A DNA stretch of 5,602 nucleotides from Actinomycetospora sp. GTDB lineage: Bacteria; Actinomycetota; Actinomycetes; Mycobacteriales; Pseudonocardiaceae. The notes beneath the pieces are model-generated. The model was not told where the DNA came from. It saw only the letters and a program-made list of their open reading frames with translations, and made no database searches. Made by a program: the position numbers and the translations under genes. Below are positions 1 through 5,602 of the stretch, piece after piece. How positions within the stretch are numbered: the first letter of the stretch is position 1; each line of letters begins with the position of its first letter. The stretch covers positions 1 to 5,602 of the forward strand of contig JAICLN010000279.1 of NCBI GenBank assembly GCA_025925615.1, given 5' to 3'.

Positions 1-747
1 GAAGGTGCGGACGCTCATCGCGCACACCGCGGCGAGATCCGCGACGACGATCGGCTCGGCCAGGTGCTCCAGCGCCCAGGCCCGGGCCACCGCGGTGCCG
101 CCCCGCGGCCCGTCGTCGGGAACCGGCGCGGCGATGAACTGGGCCTGCCCGCCGTCGCGCCAGGGGGCGACGACGGAGTAGCGGGCGACGGCGTTCGCGA
201 CGTCGCTGCCGTGGTCGCGGCGCAGCACGTGCAGGCAGAGGTCGATGCCCGCGGCGAGGCCCGCCGAGGTCAGCAGGTCGCCCTCGTCGACGAAGAGCAC
301 GTCCTCGTCGACCTCGACGGCGGGGAAGAGCCGACGGAAGTCGGCGGCGCGGGCCCAGTGCGTCGTCGCGCGGCGTCCGTCGAGGCGGCCGGCCGCGGCG
401 AGCACGAACGCCCCGGTGCAGATCGACATCCAGCGCGCCCCCGCCGGGACCAGCGCGAGGGCCTCGGCGACCGCCGGGGGCAGGACGCCGTCGCGACGCA
501 CCGGGACGCAGTGGGTGCCGGGCACGATCACGGTGTCCGCCTCGGCGAGCGCTTCGGGGCCGTGGTCGAGCTCGATCCGGTAGCCGCTGGTGACCCGGAC
601 ACTGGGCTCGACCCCGCAGACGCGGACGTCGTAGAGCCGCTCGCCGTCGCGCCGGGCCTCGCCGAGGATCTGGGACGCCATCGGCAGGTCGAACCCGACC
701 ACCTCGTCGAGGGCGAGGACCGCCACGCGATGCACTCCGTCGTTCAT
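1..747 (-). CDS. GlxA-family transcriptional regulator (DJ-1/PfpI-like domain plus AraC-type HTH), C-terminus cut off
   Basis: The reverse strand reads open for 249 codons from an ATG at 747 to the window edge with no stop, so the gene is partial. Residues about 5-180 form a class I glutamine amidotransferase-like (DJ-1/PfpI) domain. Its nucleophile-elbow-like segment is SICTGAFVLAAAG, with Cys110, followed by RRATTHW (125-131), LLTSAGLAAGIDLCLH (158-173) and RRDHG (176-180), all typical of GlxA-type regulators. Residues from about 220 (ARAWALEHLAEPIVVADLAA) begin the first AraC-type helix-turn-helix, which is cut at RTF (247-249). Full-length relatives have about 310-330 residues, so some 70 are missing. 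In this family the amidotransferase-like domain is generally thought to sense a small molecule rather than act as an enzyme, and some members control quaternary-amine or amino-acid catabolism. The effector here is unknown. An in-frame ATG at 765 is possible, but 747 is better placed relative to an AGGA/CAGGAT element. The gene is divergent from the MFS transporter, a likely target. Confidence 0.93.
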   Translation of the reverse strand, partial: MNDGVHRVAVLALDEVVGFDLPMASQILGEARRDGERLYDVRVCGVEPSVRVTSGYRIELDHGPEALAEADTVIVPGTHCVPVRRDGVLPPAVAEALALVPAGARWMSICTGAFVLAAAGRLDGRRATTHWARAADFRRLFPAVEVDEDVLFVDEGDLLTSAGLAAGIDLCLHVLRRDHGSDVANAVARYSVVAPWRDGGQAQFIAAPVPDDGPRGGTAVARAWALEHLAEPIVVADLAAVCAMSVRTF

Positions 748-753
748 GGCCCG

Positions 754-762
754 ATCCTGGCA
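754..762 (-). promoter_or_regulatory. Possible extended -10 (or Shine-Dalgarno) ahead of the GlxA-like gene
   Basis: On the minus strand TGCCAGGAT ends six bases before the ATG at 747. It fits an extended -10 (TGN plus CAGGAT, near TANNNT) that would give a leaderless transcript starting at the ATG. The AGGA inside it could instead be a ribosome binding site with 7-base spacing. No convincing -35 is visible. The whole divergent gap (748-819) is only 72 bp, so both promoters and any operator must lie in it or overlap the coding ends. Confidence 0.3.
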
Positions 763-819
763 CATGTCGTCGTTCCGGCCACTGGTTCGTCGGCGCCGCG
801 ACCACGACGCTGATCCCTC

Positions 820-2106
820 GTGTCCACGACCACGCCGTCCGCCCCCTCGCGCCTGACCCGCGCGAACACCTGGCCCTGGGCCGTCGCCGCGACCGCGTTC
901 GTCTCCCTCATGTGCGCGGCCGGGTTCCGGGCGGCGCCGGGGGTGCTGATCGACCCGCTGCACATGGAGTTCGGCTGGTCGCACGCCGAGATCTCCTCGG
1001 CCGTGTCGGTCAACCTCGTCCTCAACGGCGTCATCTCGCCGTTCGCGGCGGCGCTGATGGAGCGCTTCGGGATGCGCCGCGTGGTCACGGCCGGGCTGCT
1101 GCTCGTGGCGGCCGGCAGCGGGCTGACGGTGTTCATCGACGCGCCGTGGCAGCTGATCATGCTCTGGGGCGTGTGCATCGGCGTCGGCACCGGCGCCACC
1201 GCCCTGGCCTTCGTCGCGACCGTGACCGGGCGGTGGTTCGTCCGCCACCGCGGGCTGGTCAGCGGGGTGCTCACCGCCGCGCAGTCCGCCGGCGGGCTCG
1301 TCTTCCTCCCGCTCATGGCTTCCCTCGCCACCACCCACGGCTGGCGGCCGGCCTCGCTCGTCGTCACCGCTGGGGCGTTGCTCGTCGTGCCCGTCGTAGT
1401 GTTCCTGCTGCGCGACCGACCGAGCGACGTCGGCACCGTCGCGCTCGGGGCGGACCCGGCCGCACCGGCGCCCGTCGTCACCCGTCCCGCGGGCGGCGCC
1501 GTCCGGCCCGCGCTCGCGGTGCTGCGCGAGGCCTCGCACACCGGGGTGTTCTGGCTGCTCGCGAGCAGCTTCGCCATCTGCGGCGCCACGACCGTCGGGC
1601 TGGTGAACACCCACTTCGTCCCCGCGGCGCACGACCACGGGATGCCGGCGACGACGGCGGCCGGACTGCTCGCCGTCGTCGGGATCTTCGACGTGGCCGG
1701 GACGATCGCGTCGGGGTGGTTCACCGACCGCGTCGACCCGCGCTACCTGCTCATCGCCTACTACCTGCTGCGCGGCCTGTCGCTCGCGGTGCTCCCGATG
1801 CTGCTCGGCCCGGTCGCCACCCCGCCGATCTGGGCGTTCATCGTGTTCTACGGGCTCGACTGGGTCGCGACGGTGCCGCCGACGGTCACGCTGGCGCGCG
1901 AGCACTTCGGGGAGCGGGCGCCGGTCGTCTTCGGCTGGATCTTCGCGTCGCACCAGGTCGGGTCGGCGATCGCGGCGGTCGGGGCGGGCCTGCTGCGCGA
2001 CAGCACCGGCACGTACACCTCGGCCTGGCTGACCGCGGGCGGGCTGTGCGCCCTGGCGGCGGTGCTGTGCCTGGTGATCCCGCGACGAGTGGCGCCGGCC
2101 GCTTGA
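820..2106 (+). CDS. MFS transporter, 12 transmembrane helices
   Basis: The 428-residue protein is a major facilitator superfamily secondary carrier of the cytoplasmic membrane. Hydrophobic segments lie near residues 19-40, 60-80, 88-106, 111-134, 146-168, 178-197, 241-262, 279-300, 309-330, 334-356, 370-392 and 401-421, with a long central loop at about 198-240: the usual 6+6 layout. Motif-A-like loops occur after helix 2 (MERFGMRRV, 80-88) and in the second half (GWFTDRVDPRYL, 299-310). The segment GRWFVRHRGLVSG (137-149) is typical of the MFS subgroup that includes monocarboxylate and oxalate/formate-type carriers. The substrate cannot be read from sequence. GTG at 820 is the first start after an in-frame stop at 811-813 and the only one that keeps helix 1 whole; no good ribosome binding site precedes it. 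The divergent GlxA-like regulator suggests control by, or of, an imported or exported small molecule. The stop codon overlaps the -35 of the next gene's putative promoter. Confidence 0.92.
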   Translation: MSTTTPSAPSRLTRANTWPWAVAATAFVSLMCAAGFRAAPGVLIDPLHMEFGWSHAEISSAVSVNLVLNGVISPFAAALMERFGMRRVVTAGLLLVAAGSGLTVFIDAPWQLIMLWGVCIGVGTGATALAFVATVTGRWFVRHRGLVSGVLTAAQSAGGLVFLPLMASLATTHGWRPASLVVTAGALLVVPVVVFLLRDRPSDVGTVALGADPAAPAPVVTRPAGGAVRPALAVLREASHTGVFWLLASSFAICGATTVGLVNTHFVPAAHDHGMPATTAAGLLAVVGIFDVAGTIASGWFTDRVDPRYLLIAYYLLRGLSLAVLPMLLGPVATPPIWAFIVFYGLDWVATVPPTVTLAREHFGERAPVVFGWIFASHQVGSAIAAVGAGLLRDSTGTYTSAWLTAGGLCALAAVLCLVIPRRVAPAA

Positions 2107-2133
2107 CCTCGATAATAGTTGAGGTTCCACGCT
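2103..2133 (+). promoter_or_regulatory. Putative SoxR/MerR-type operator-promoter for the SDR and QueA-like genes
   Basis: An imperfect inverted repeat at 2106-2125 has half-sites ACCTC and GAGGT, with 7 of 10 base pairs symmetric. Its inner 18 bases (2107-2124) match the E. coli SoxR operator CCTCAAGTTAACTTGAGG at 12 positions. It overlaps a -35-like TTGACC (2103-2108). Nineteen bases further on is CACGCT (2128-2133), a weak -10 that keeps the A and the final T of TANNNT. A 19-bp spacer containing the dyad is the hallmark of MerR-family-activated promoters. Transcription starting seven bases after the -10 would begin at the SDR ATG (2140), giving a leaderless mRNA. The regulator is not encoded in the window. 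The operator is also locally AT-rich for this GC-rich DNA. Confidence 0.65.
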
Positions 2134-2139
2134 GGACGC

Positions 2140-2826
2140 ATGACGTCGCAACCGATTCCGACCGCCCTGGTCACCGGTGCCTCCCGCGGGCTGGGGCGGG
2201 CCCTCACCGAGGCGCTCGTCGCCGACGGCTGGCGGGTCGTCGTCGACGCCCGTCACGCCGGCGACCTCTCCTTTAACACGGCCGCGGTCACCGCGGTGCC
2301 CGGCGACGTCGCCGACGCCGGGCACCGTCGTCGGCTCGCCGAGGTCGTCGGGGAGCTCGGCGGCCTGGACCTCCTGGTCAACAACGCGAGCCTGCTCGGG
2401 CCCAGCCCGCAACCGCGGCTCGTCGACTACCCCCTCGACGTCCTCACCCGGGTCCTGACCGTCAACGTCCTCGCCCCGCTCGCCCTGGTCCAGGAGCTGC
2501 GCCCGTACCTGCGCCCGGGGGCACGCGTGATCGACGTGTCCTCCGACGCCGCCGTCGAGGCGATGGACGGCTGGGGCGGCTACGGCGCCTCGAAGGCCGC
2601 GCTCGACCACCTCACCGCCGTGCTCGCCGTCGAGGAGCCCGACCTGCGCGTCTACGCCGTCGACCCCGGCGACATGCGCACGGCCATGCACCAGGAGGCG
2701 TTCCCGGGCGAGGACATCAGCGACCGGCCGTGGCCGGAGACGGTGGTCCCGGCCCTGCGCGGGCTGGTCGCCGGTGTCCTGCCGAGCGGGCGCTACCGGG
2801 CCGCGGACCTGGTCGTGGCGTCGTGA
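2140..2826 (+). CDS. SDR family NAD(P)-dependent oxidoreductase
   Basis: The 228-residue protein is a classical-size short-chain dehydrogenase/reductase, presumably a cytoplasmic carbonyl/alcohol oxidoreductase. It has the Rossmann nucleotide-binding motif TGASRGLG (12-19), the NNAS motif (81-84), Asn109 in TVN, the catalytic serine in VSSD (Ser135), the YGASK catalytic Tyr148 and Lys152, and PGDM (176-179) after the active site. The set is complete, so the enzyme should be active. Strand beta-2 ends in DAR (36-38). The Asp hints at NAD(H) but the nearby Arg leaves NADP(H) open. The substrate is unknown. ATG at 2140 is preferred to an in-frame TTG at 2119, because the TTG lies inside the operator-like repeat and the ATG sits directly before the family's N-terminal strand. 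There is no strong ribosome binding site, consistent with a leaderless message. The stop overlaps the start of the QueA-like gene. Confidence 0.93.
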   Translation: MTSQPIPTALVTGASRGLGRALTEALVADGWRVVVDARHAGDLSFNTAAVTAVPGDVADAGHRRRLAEVVGELGGLDLLVNNASLLGPSPQPRLVDYPLDVLTRVLTVNVLAPLALVQELRPYLRPGARVIDVSSDAAVEAMDGWGGYGASKAALDHLTAVLAVEEPDLRVYAVDPGDMRTAMHQEAFPGEDISDRPWPETVVPALRGLVAGVLPSGRYRAADLVVAS

Positions 2827-3887
2827 GCACGCCGACCACGCGCTTCGTCCTGCCCCCGGCGCGCGAGGCGACCGCCCCGCCCGAGCGACGCGGCCTGACC
2901 CGCGACGGCGTCCGGCTGCTCGTCGCCGAGCCCGGCCGCATCACCCACCGGCGCTTCGCCGACCTCGAGGACCACCTCGAGCCCGGCGACCTGCTCGTGG
3001 TCAACACGTCGGCGACGCTGCCCGCGGCGCTGGAGGCACGACGCCCGGACGGCGCGCCGACGGGGGTGCACGTGTCGACGACGCTCGACGACGGGTCGTG
3101 GGTCGTCGAACCGCGGCATCCCGACGGCCCGGACCTCACCGCCGTCGTCGGGGACGTCCTCACCCTCGACGACGACGTCGCGCTGGAGCTGGTGGCGCCG
3201 TACCCGGAGTCCGACGCGGCGGTGACCCGGCTGTGGCGCGCGCGTACTCGTCCGGAGGGGGACCTCGCCGGTTTCCTGACCGCCCACGGCCGGCCGATCG
3301 GCTACGGCTACCTCACGGGCGCCTACCCGCTGGCCGAGTACCAGACCGTGTACGCGACCGAGCCGGCCGAGGGAGAGCTGGGCAGCGCCGAGATGGCCAG
3401 CGCCGGACGGCCGTTCACCGAGCGCCTGCTGATCCGGTTGATGGCGCGCGGGGTGGTGCTCGCCCCGATCGTGCTGCACGCCGGGGTCTCGAGCCCCGAG
3501 AAGCACGAGCCGCCGATGCCCGAGCGGTTCACGGTGCCGGCGCCGACCGCGCGGCTGGTGGGGTCGACGCGGGCCGCGGGCGGCCGGGTGGTGGCGGTCG
3601 GGACAACCGTCGTGCGGGCCCTGGAGACCGCCGCGGACCCGGACGGCACCGTCCACCCGGCGAGCGGCTGGACCGACCTCGTGCTGGGCCCGGAGCGCCC
3701 GGCGCGGACGGTGACGGGGCTGGTCACCGGCCTGCACGCGCCCGAGGCGAGCCACCTGCTGCTCCTCGAGGCCGTCGCCGGACCGGAACTGGTCAGCCGC
3801 GCGTACGAGGCTGCCGTGGCGCACGGCGACTACCTGTGGCACGAGTTCGGGGACTCGACGTTCTTCCGGTGCGCTCCGCGCAGGTGA
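2823..3887 (+). CDS. QueA-like protein (S-adenosylmethionine:tRNA ribosyltransferase-isomerase family), divergent actinobacterial type
   Basis: The 354-residue protein is close in length to E. coli QueA, about 356 residues. True QueA transfers the ribosyl part of S-adenosylmethionine to 7-aminomethyl-7-deazaguanine in tRNA to make epoxyqueuosine. Family similarity is clear along the chain: HLEPGDLLVVNTSATLPAAL (51-70), YQTVY (173-177), AVGTTVVRALE (258-268), TGLHAPEASHLLLLEAVAG (302-320) and LWHEFGDSTFF (338-348). Several QueA hallmarks are altered. The APTAGLHF region reads SAEMASAGRPF (188-198), LHVGxGTFxPV reads LHAGVSSPEKHEP (218-230), and FFSYGDAM reads WHEFGDST. It is therefore assigned to the family, but a queuosine role is doubtful; no other queuosine gene is seen here. 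GTG at 2823 is chosen because it overlaps the SDR stop by 4 bp (GTGA) and gives the usual family N-terminus. A longer reading from 2730 would run inside the SDR gene. Confidence 0.85.
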   Translation: MSTPTTRFVLPPAREATAPPERRGLTRDGVRLLVAEPGRITHRRFADLEDHLEPGDLLVVNTSATLPAALEARRPDGAPTGVHVSTTLDDGSWVVEPRHPDGPDLTAVVGDVLTLDDDVALELVAPYPESDAAVTRLWRARTRPEGDLAGFLTAHGRPIGYGYLTGAYPLAEYQTVYATEPAEGELGSAEMASAGRPFTERLLIRLMARGVVLAPIVLHAGVSSPEKHEPPMPERFTVPAPTARLVGSTRAAGGRVVAVGTTVVRALETAADPDGTVHPASGWTDLVLGPERPARTVTGLVTGLHAPEASHLLLLEAVAGPELVSRAYEAAVAHGDYLWHEFGDSTFFRCAPRR

Positions 3888-3923
3888 GCACTCTTCCGTG
3901 CCGTAGGGCGGAATAGTGCTCAC
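3884..3923. terminator. 15-bp inverted repeat spanning the QueA-like stop codon; hairpin, possible terminator
   Basis: Arms GTGAGCACTCTTCCG (3884-3898) and CGGAATAGTGCTCAC (3909-3923) pair at 14 of 15 positions, with a 10-base loop. The single mismatch is C3893 against T3914. The left arm contains the stop codon (3885-3887). There is no T-run after the right arm, so a classical intrinsic terminator is not shown; actinobacteria often use hairpins without U-tracts. Because the right arm lies where a -35 for the CBS gene would fall, the repeat might instead be an operator or do both jobs. It may also be a dispersed repeat copy, which one window cannot tell. Confidence 0.5.
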
Positions 3924-3939
3924 GAGGCCGGAGGCCACC

Positions 3940-3952
3940 TAGGGTCGAGGTC
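3940..3952 (+). promoter_or_regulatory. -10 element TAGGGT for the CBS-domain gene
   Basis: TAGGGT (3940-3945) fits the actinobacterial TANNNT -10. It ends seven bases before the GTG at 3953, so transcription would start at or next to that codon, predicting a leaderless or near-leaderless mRNA. A weak -35 candidate, TGCTCA (3917-3922), lies 17 bases upstream within the right arm of the inverted repeat. AGGG (3941-3944) or GAGG (3947-3950) could alternatively act as ribosome binding sites. Confidence 0.45.
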
Positions 3953-4843
3953 GTGGTGGCGCGGGCGAGCAGCGTGATGACGCAGGGCGTGGTGACGGTG
4001 ACGCCGGAGCACCCGCTCGAGCACGCCCGGTCGCTCCTGACCAACAATCGGTTCAGCGCCCTGCCGGTCGTGGACCGCAGCTACCGCCTGGTCGGGATCG
4101 TCTCGACCCTGGACGTCCTGCGCGCCGACGTGGAGGGGCGGTCCGGGGTACGCGTGGGTGCGGTGATGACGCCCGAGCCGCTGTGCATGTCCCCGGACTC
4201 GCCGCTGTCGATCCTGGCCCACCGGCTGCGGCGCTACGGCGAGCGGCGGGTGATGCCGATCGTCGAGCGCGGGGTGCTCGTCGGGGTCGTCACCCGCGGG
4301 GACCTGCTGCGCGAGCCGGAGAGCCGCTCGTTCGTCGACCGCCTGCTCGGGTTGGAGGCGATCGATCCCGACGTGCCGCCTCCCGACCAGCCCCGGGTCG
4401 GCACCACCGCGGGCGAGGTCATGACCCCGCTGGCGGACCTCGTCGTCGCCTACCCCGACACCCCGGTGGGCCACGCGGCCGTCTGGCTCTCCACGAACCG
4501 GCTGAGCGCGCTGCCCGTGCTCGACGAGGACGACCACCTGCTGGGCATCGTCAGCGAGGCCGACCTGATGCCCGACACCCTCTCCGGCCGGCGCGGTCCG
4601 GTCGCCCGGCAGGTCGGCGAGGCGATGACGACCCGGGTCACCCGGGCCCGGCCCCGGGCCCCGCTCGTGAAGGTCGCCCGTAAGATGATCAAGGATCGGC
4701 TGCGGGTGATCCCGGTGCTCGACCACGACGAGCGCGTGGTCGGGATGCTCAGCCGCGGTGACCTGTTGCGCGCGGAGGCCCCGCCGCCGGAAGCAGCGTC
4801 GTCGGGAGCAGAAGGGTCGTCGGGCGCGCCGCAGCGGGAGTGA
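3953..4843 (+). CDS. Four-CBS-domain protein (two tandem Bateman modules)
   Basis: The 296-residue soluble protein is made almost only of CBS domains, at about 8-58, 70-120, 156-206 and 224-273. Each starts with a VM(T)- or AMT-type turn (VMTQG, VMTPE, VMTPL, AMTTR). Each also has the ALPVV/VMPIV/ALPVL/VIPVL strand and ends in a GIVS/GVVTRGD/GIVSEAD/GMLSRGD segment. A charged and proline-rich linker (121-152) separates the two modules, and the last 20 residues are low-complexity Ala/Ser/Gly/Glu. CBS pairs typically bind adenosine ligands such as AMP, ATP or S-adenosylmethionine and act as energy or redox sensors. No catalytic, channel or DNA-binding domain is attached, so its partner is unknown. 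The start is GTG at 3953, with a second GTG at 3956 as a close alternative. An ATG at 3977 is less likely because it would begin inside the first CBS domain. No gene partner is indicated by spacing. Confidence 0.9.
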   Translation: MVARASSVMTQGVVTVTPEHPLEHARSLLTNNRFSALPVVDRSYRLVGIVSTLDVLRADVEGRSGVRVGAVMTPEPLCMSPDSPLSILAHRLRRYGERRVMPIVERGVLVGVVTRGDLLREPESRSFVDRLLGLEAIDPDVPPPDQPRVGTTAGEVMTPLADLVVAYPDTPVGHAAVWLSTNRLSALPVLDEDDHLLGIVSEADLMPDTLSGRRGPVARQVGEAMTTRVTRARPRAPLVKVARKMIKDRLRVIPVLDHDERVVGMLSRGDLLRAEAPPPEAASSGAEGSSGAPQRE

Positions 4844-4913
4844 CGATGTCCACCCGCCCCTGCGCATCCGCTCCCGGTACAGCACGGTGGCCGGGGAGCA
4901 CGGACGAGCAGGC

Positions 4914-4918
4914 AGGAG
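4914..4918 (+). promoter_or_regulatory. Shine-Dalgarno AGGAG setting the thioesterase start
   Basis: AGGAG lies seven bases before the GTG at 4926, the best ribosome binding site in the window. It selects this start over a longer open reading from 4758, which overlaps the CBS gene in another frame and encodes an unlikely Arg-rich N-terminus. The rest of the 82-bp gap (4844-4925) shows no clear promoter or hairpin, so co-transcription with the CBS gene is possible. Confidence 0.7.
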
Positions 4919-4925
4919 CAGCAGG

Positions 4926-5591
4926 GTGAGTGACGAGTCCGCGGAGACGTCCGAGCGGGAGAAGCTGCTGGTCGCGCCCCTGGTGACGACGGATCCCGAC
5001 GAGGACGTCTCCGAGACCTGGACCGGCACCCCGGTTCCCCCGGGCTACACTGACATGATCGACGAGCTCCGAGAGCTCCTCGACCGGGTGGCCGCCGCCG
5101 CGCCGGGCGCCGAGCTCGTCGCCGACACCACGAAGGCCGTCGCCGACCTCAACGCCCGGCTCGCGGAGGCGGCGGTCGAGGAGCCCGCCCGGCTCGCGGG
5201 CCGACTGCTCACGGCACCCGGCCGGGCCCAGCTCGCCGTCCCGCCGCTGCTGCTCGACGAGGTCGACGAGGGGCACGCGGTCGGCCGGGTCCGGTTCGGC
5301 GCGCACTTCATGGGCAGCAACGCCGTCGTCCACGGCGGGGCGATCCCGATGCTGTTCGACGACCTGCTGGGTCGGCTCTCCGTCGTCGGCGGCCGTCCCC
5401 GGTCGCGGACCGCGTACCTGCACGTCGACTACCGCTCCGTCGCGATCATCGAGCGCGAGCTGCGGGTCGAGGCCTGGCTGGAGCGCGTGGAGGGCCGCAA
5501 GCGATTCCTGCGGGGCACGCTGTCCGACGGCGACACCCTGTGCGCGGAGGCCACCGGGCTGTTCGTCGAGCTGAAGCCGGGCCAGACGTAG
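4926..5591 (+). CDS. PaaI-like hotdog-fold thioesterase
   Basis: The 221-residue protein has a C-terminal hotdog domain at about residues 100-217. The signature is NAVVHGGAIPMLFDDLLG (132-149): HGG (136-138) precedes the central helix, whose Asp145/Asp146 are in the position of the catalytic acid of PaaI-type acyl-CoA thioesterases. It is followed by RTAYLHVDYRS (161-171) and the closing strand LCAEATGLFVELKP (205-218), typical of the family. Such enzymes hydrolyse acyl- or aryl-CoA thioesters in the cytoplasm; the substrate is not predictable here. The first 100 residues are an extension not found in the about 140-residue minimal PaaI enzymes. It has an acidic, probably disordered stretch (1-40), then two predicted amphipathic helices (42-58 and 65-95). 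Similar extensions are common in actinobacterial members of the family. The GTG start is set by the AGGAG site. The gene ends 11 bp before the window edge. Confidence 0.88.
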   Translation: MSDESAETSEREKLLVAPLVTTDPDEDVSETWTGTPVPPGYTDMIDELRELLDRVAAAAPGAELVADTTKAVADLNARLAEAAVEEPARLAGRLLTAPGRAQLAVPPLLLDEVDEGHAVGRVRFGAHFMGSNAVVHGGAIPMLFDDLLGRLSVVGGRPRSRTAYLHVDYRSVAIIERELRVEAWLERVEGRKRFLRGTLSDGDTLCAEATGLFVELKPGQT

Positions 5592-5596
5592 GGAGG
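5592..5596 (+). promoter_or_regulatory. Shine-Dalgarno-like GGAGG for a gene starting beyond the window
   Basis: GGAGG follows the thioesterase stop codon directly. A start codon at normal spacing would fall just past base 5602, so a further plus-strand gene, probably in the same operon, is likely. The start itself is not visible. Confidence 0.4.
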
Positions 5597-5602
5597 TGCC
5601 TC

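Noticed and set aside
64..813. Plus-strand 249-codon open reading opposite the GlxA-like gene
   Set aside because: It is the antisense shadow of a well-recognised regulator, and its composition is unlike a protein.
2119..2139. TTG at 2119 as an upstream start for the SDR
   Set aside because: It lies within the operator-like inverted repeat and adds seven residues not expected before the Rossmann strand.
912..2276. Long 454-codon open reading in another plus frame over the MFS gene
   Set aside because: The product is Arg/Ala/Gly-rich with no recognisable domain. It is a GC-rich frame shadow of the transporter.
2793..3938. Minus-strand 381-codon open reading over the QueA-like gene
   Set aside because: Low-complexity Arg/Gly/Val composition and no family motifs, whereas the opposite strand encodes a clear family member.
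4632..4658. Three CCCGGG copies within 27 bases in the CBS gene
   Set aside because: They fall in coding sequence for an Arg/Pro-rich stretch and are expected by chance from GC-rich codons.
4798..4827. Short direct repeat of GTCGTCGGG near the end of the CBS gene
   Set aside because: It encodes the low-complexity Ser/Gly/Ala tail and is too short to indicate a mobile or regulatory element.
3920..5029. Minus-strand 369-codon open reading over the CBS gene
   Set aside because: His/Arg/Asp-rich repeats mirror the third-position bias of the CBS gene. No domain or ribosome binding site is seen.
5046..5057. TACACT followed by ATG inside the thioesterase gene as an internal promoter/start
   Set aside because: The -10-like hexamer is only three bases from the ATG, no -35 is seen, and the upstream GTG has a far better ribosome binding site.

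Overview
The window is GC-rich throughout, with dense genes, many GTG starts and strong third-position G/C bias. Protein family content (GlxA-type regulator, actinobacterial QueA-like protein, four-CBS protein, PaaI-like thioesterase) points to a high-GC actinobacterium, plausibly of the Pseudonocardiaceae. The genus is an inference from style, not from a marker gene.

Layout. A minus-strand GlxA/AraC-type regulator (1-747, C-terminus cut by the window edge) is divergent from a plus-strand 12-helix MFS transporter (820-2106). Next come a short-chain dehydrogenase/reductase (SDR, 2140-2826) and a QueA-like protein (2823-3887), which overlap by 4 bp and look translationally coupled. A 15-bp inverted repeat starts in the QueA-like stop codon and fills most of the gap before a four-CBS-domain protein (3953-4843). 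After an 82-bp gap comes a hotdog-fold PaaI-like thioesterase (4926-5591). A Shine-Dalgarno-like GGAGG at the very end suggests that another gene starts just outside the window.

Functional reading. The regulator and transporter form a plausible divergent regulator/transport pair with unknown substrate. The SDR and QueA-like genes form a two-gene unit. Its apparent promoter has an inverted repeat like a SoxR/MerR operator, a 19-bp spacer and a position that predicts a leaderless SDR mRNA. The CBS protein and thioesterase follow, probably from a separate promoter.

Most worth a second look are the SoxR/MerR-like promoter at 2103-2133, the QueA-like protein that has lost several hallmark QueA motifs, and the hairpin at 3884-3923 that may be both terminator and operator. 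I saw no mobile element, CRISPR array, tRNA or rRNA. Nothing here amounts to a clearly new multi-gene system.
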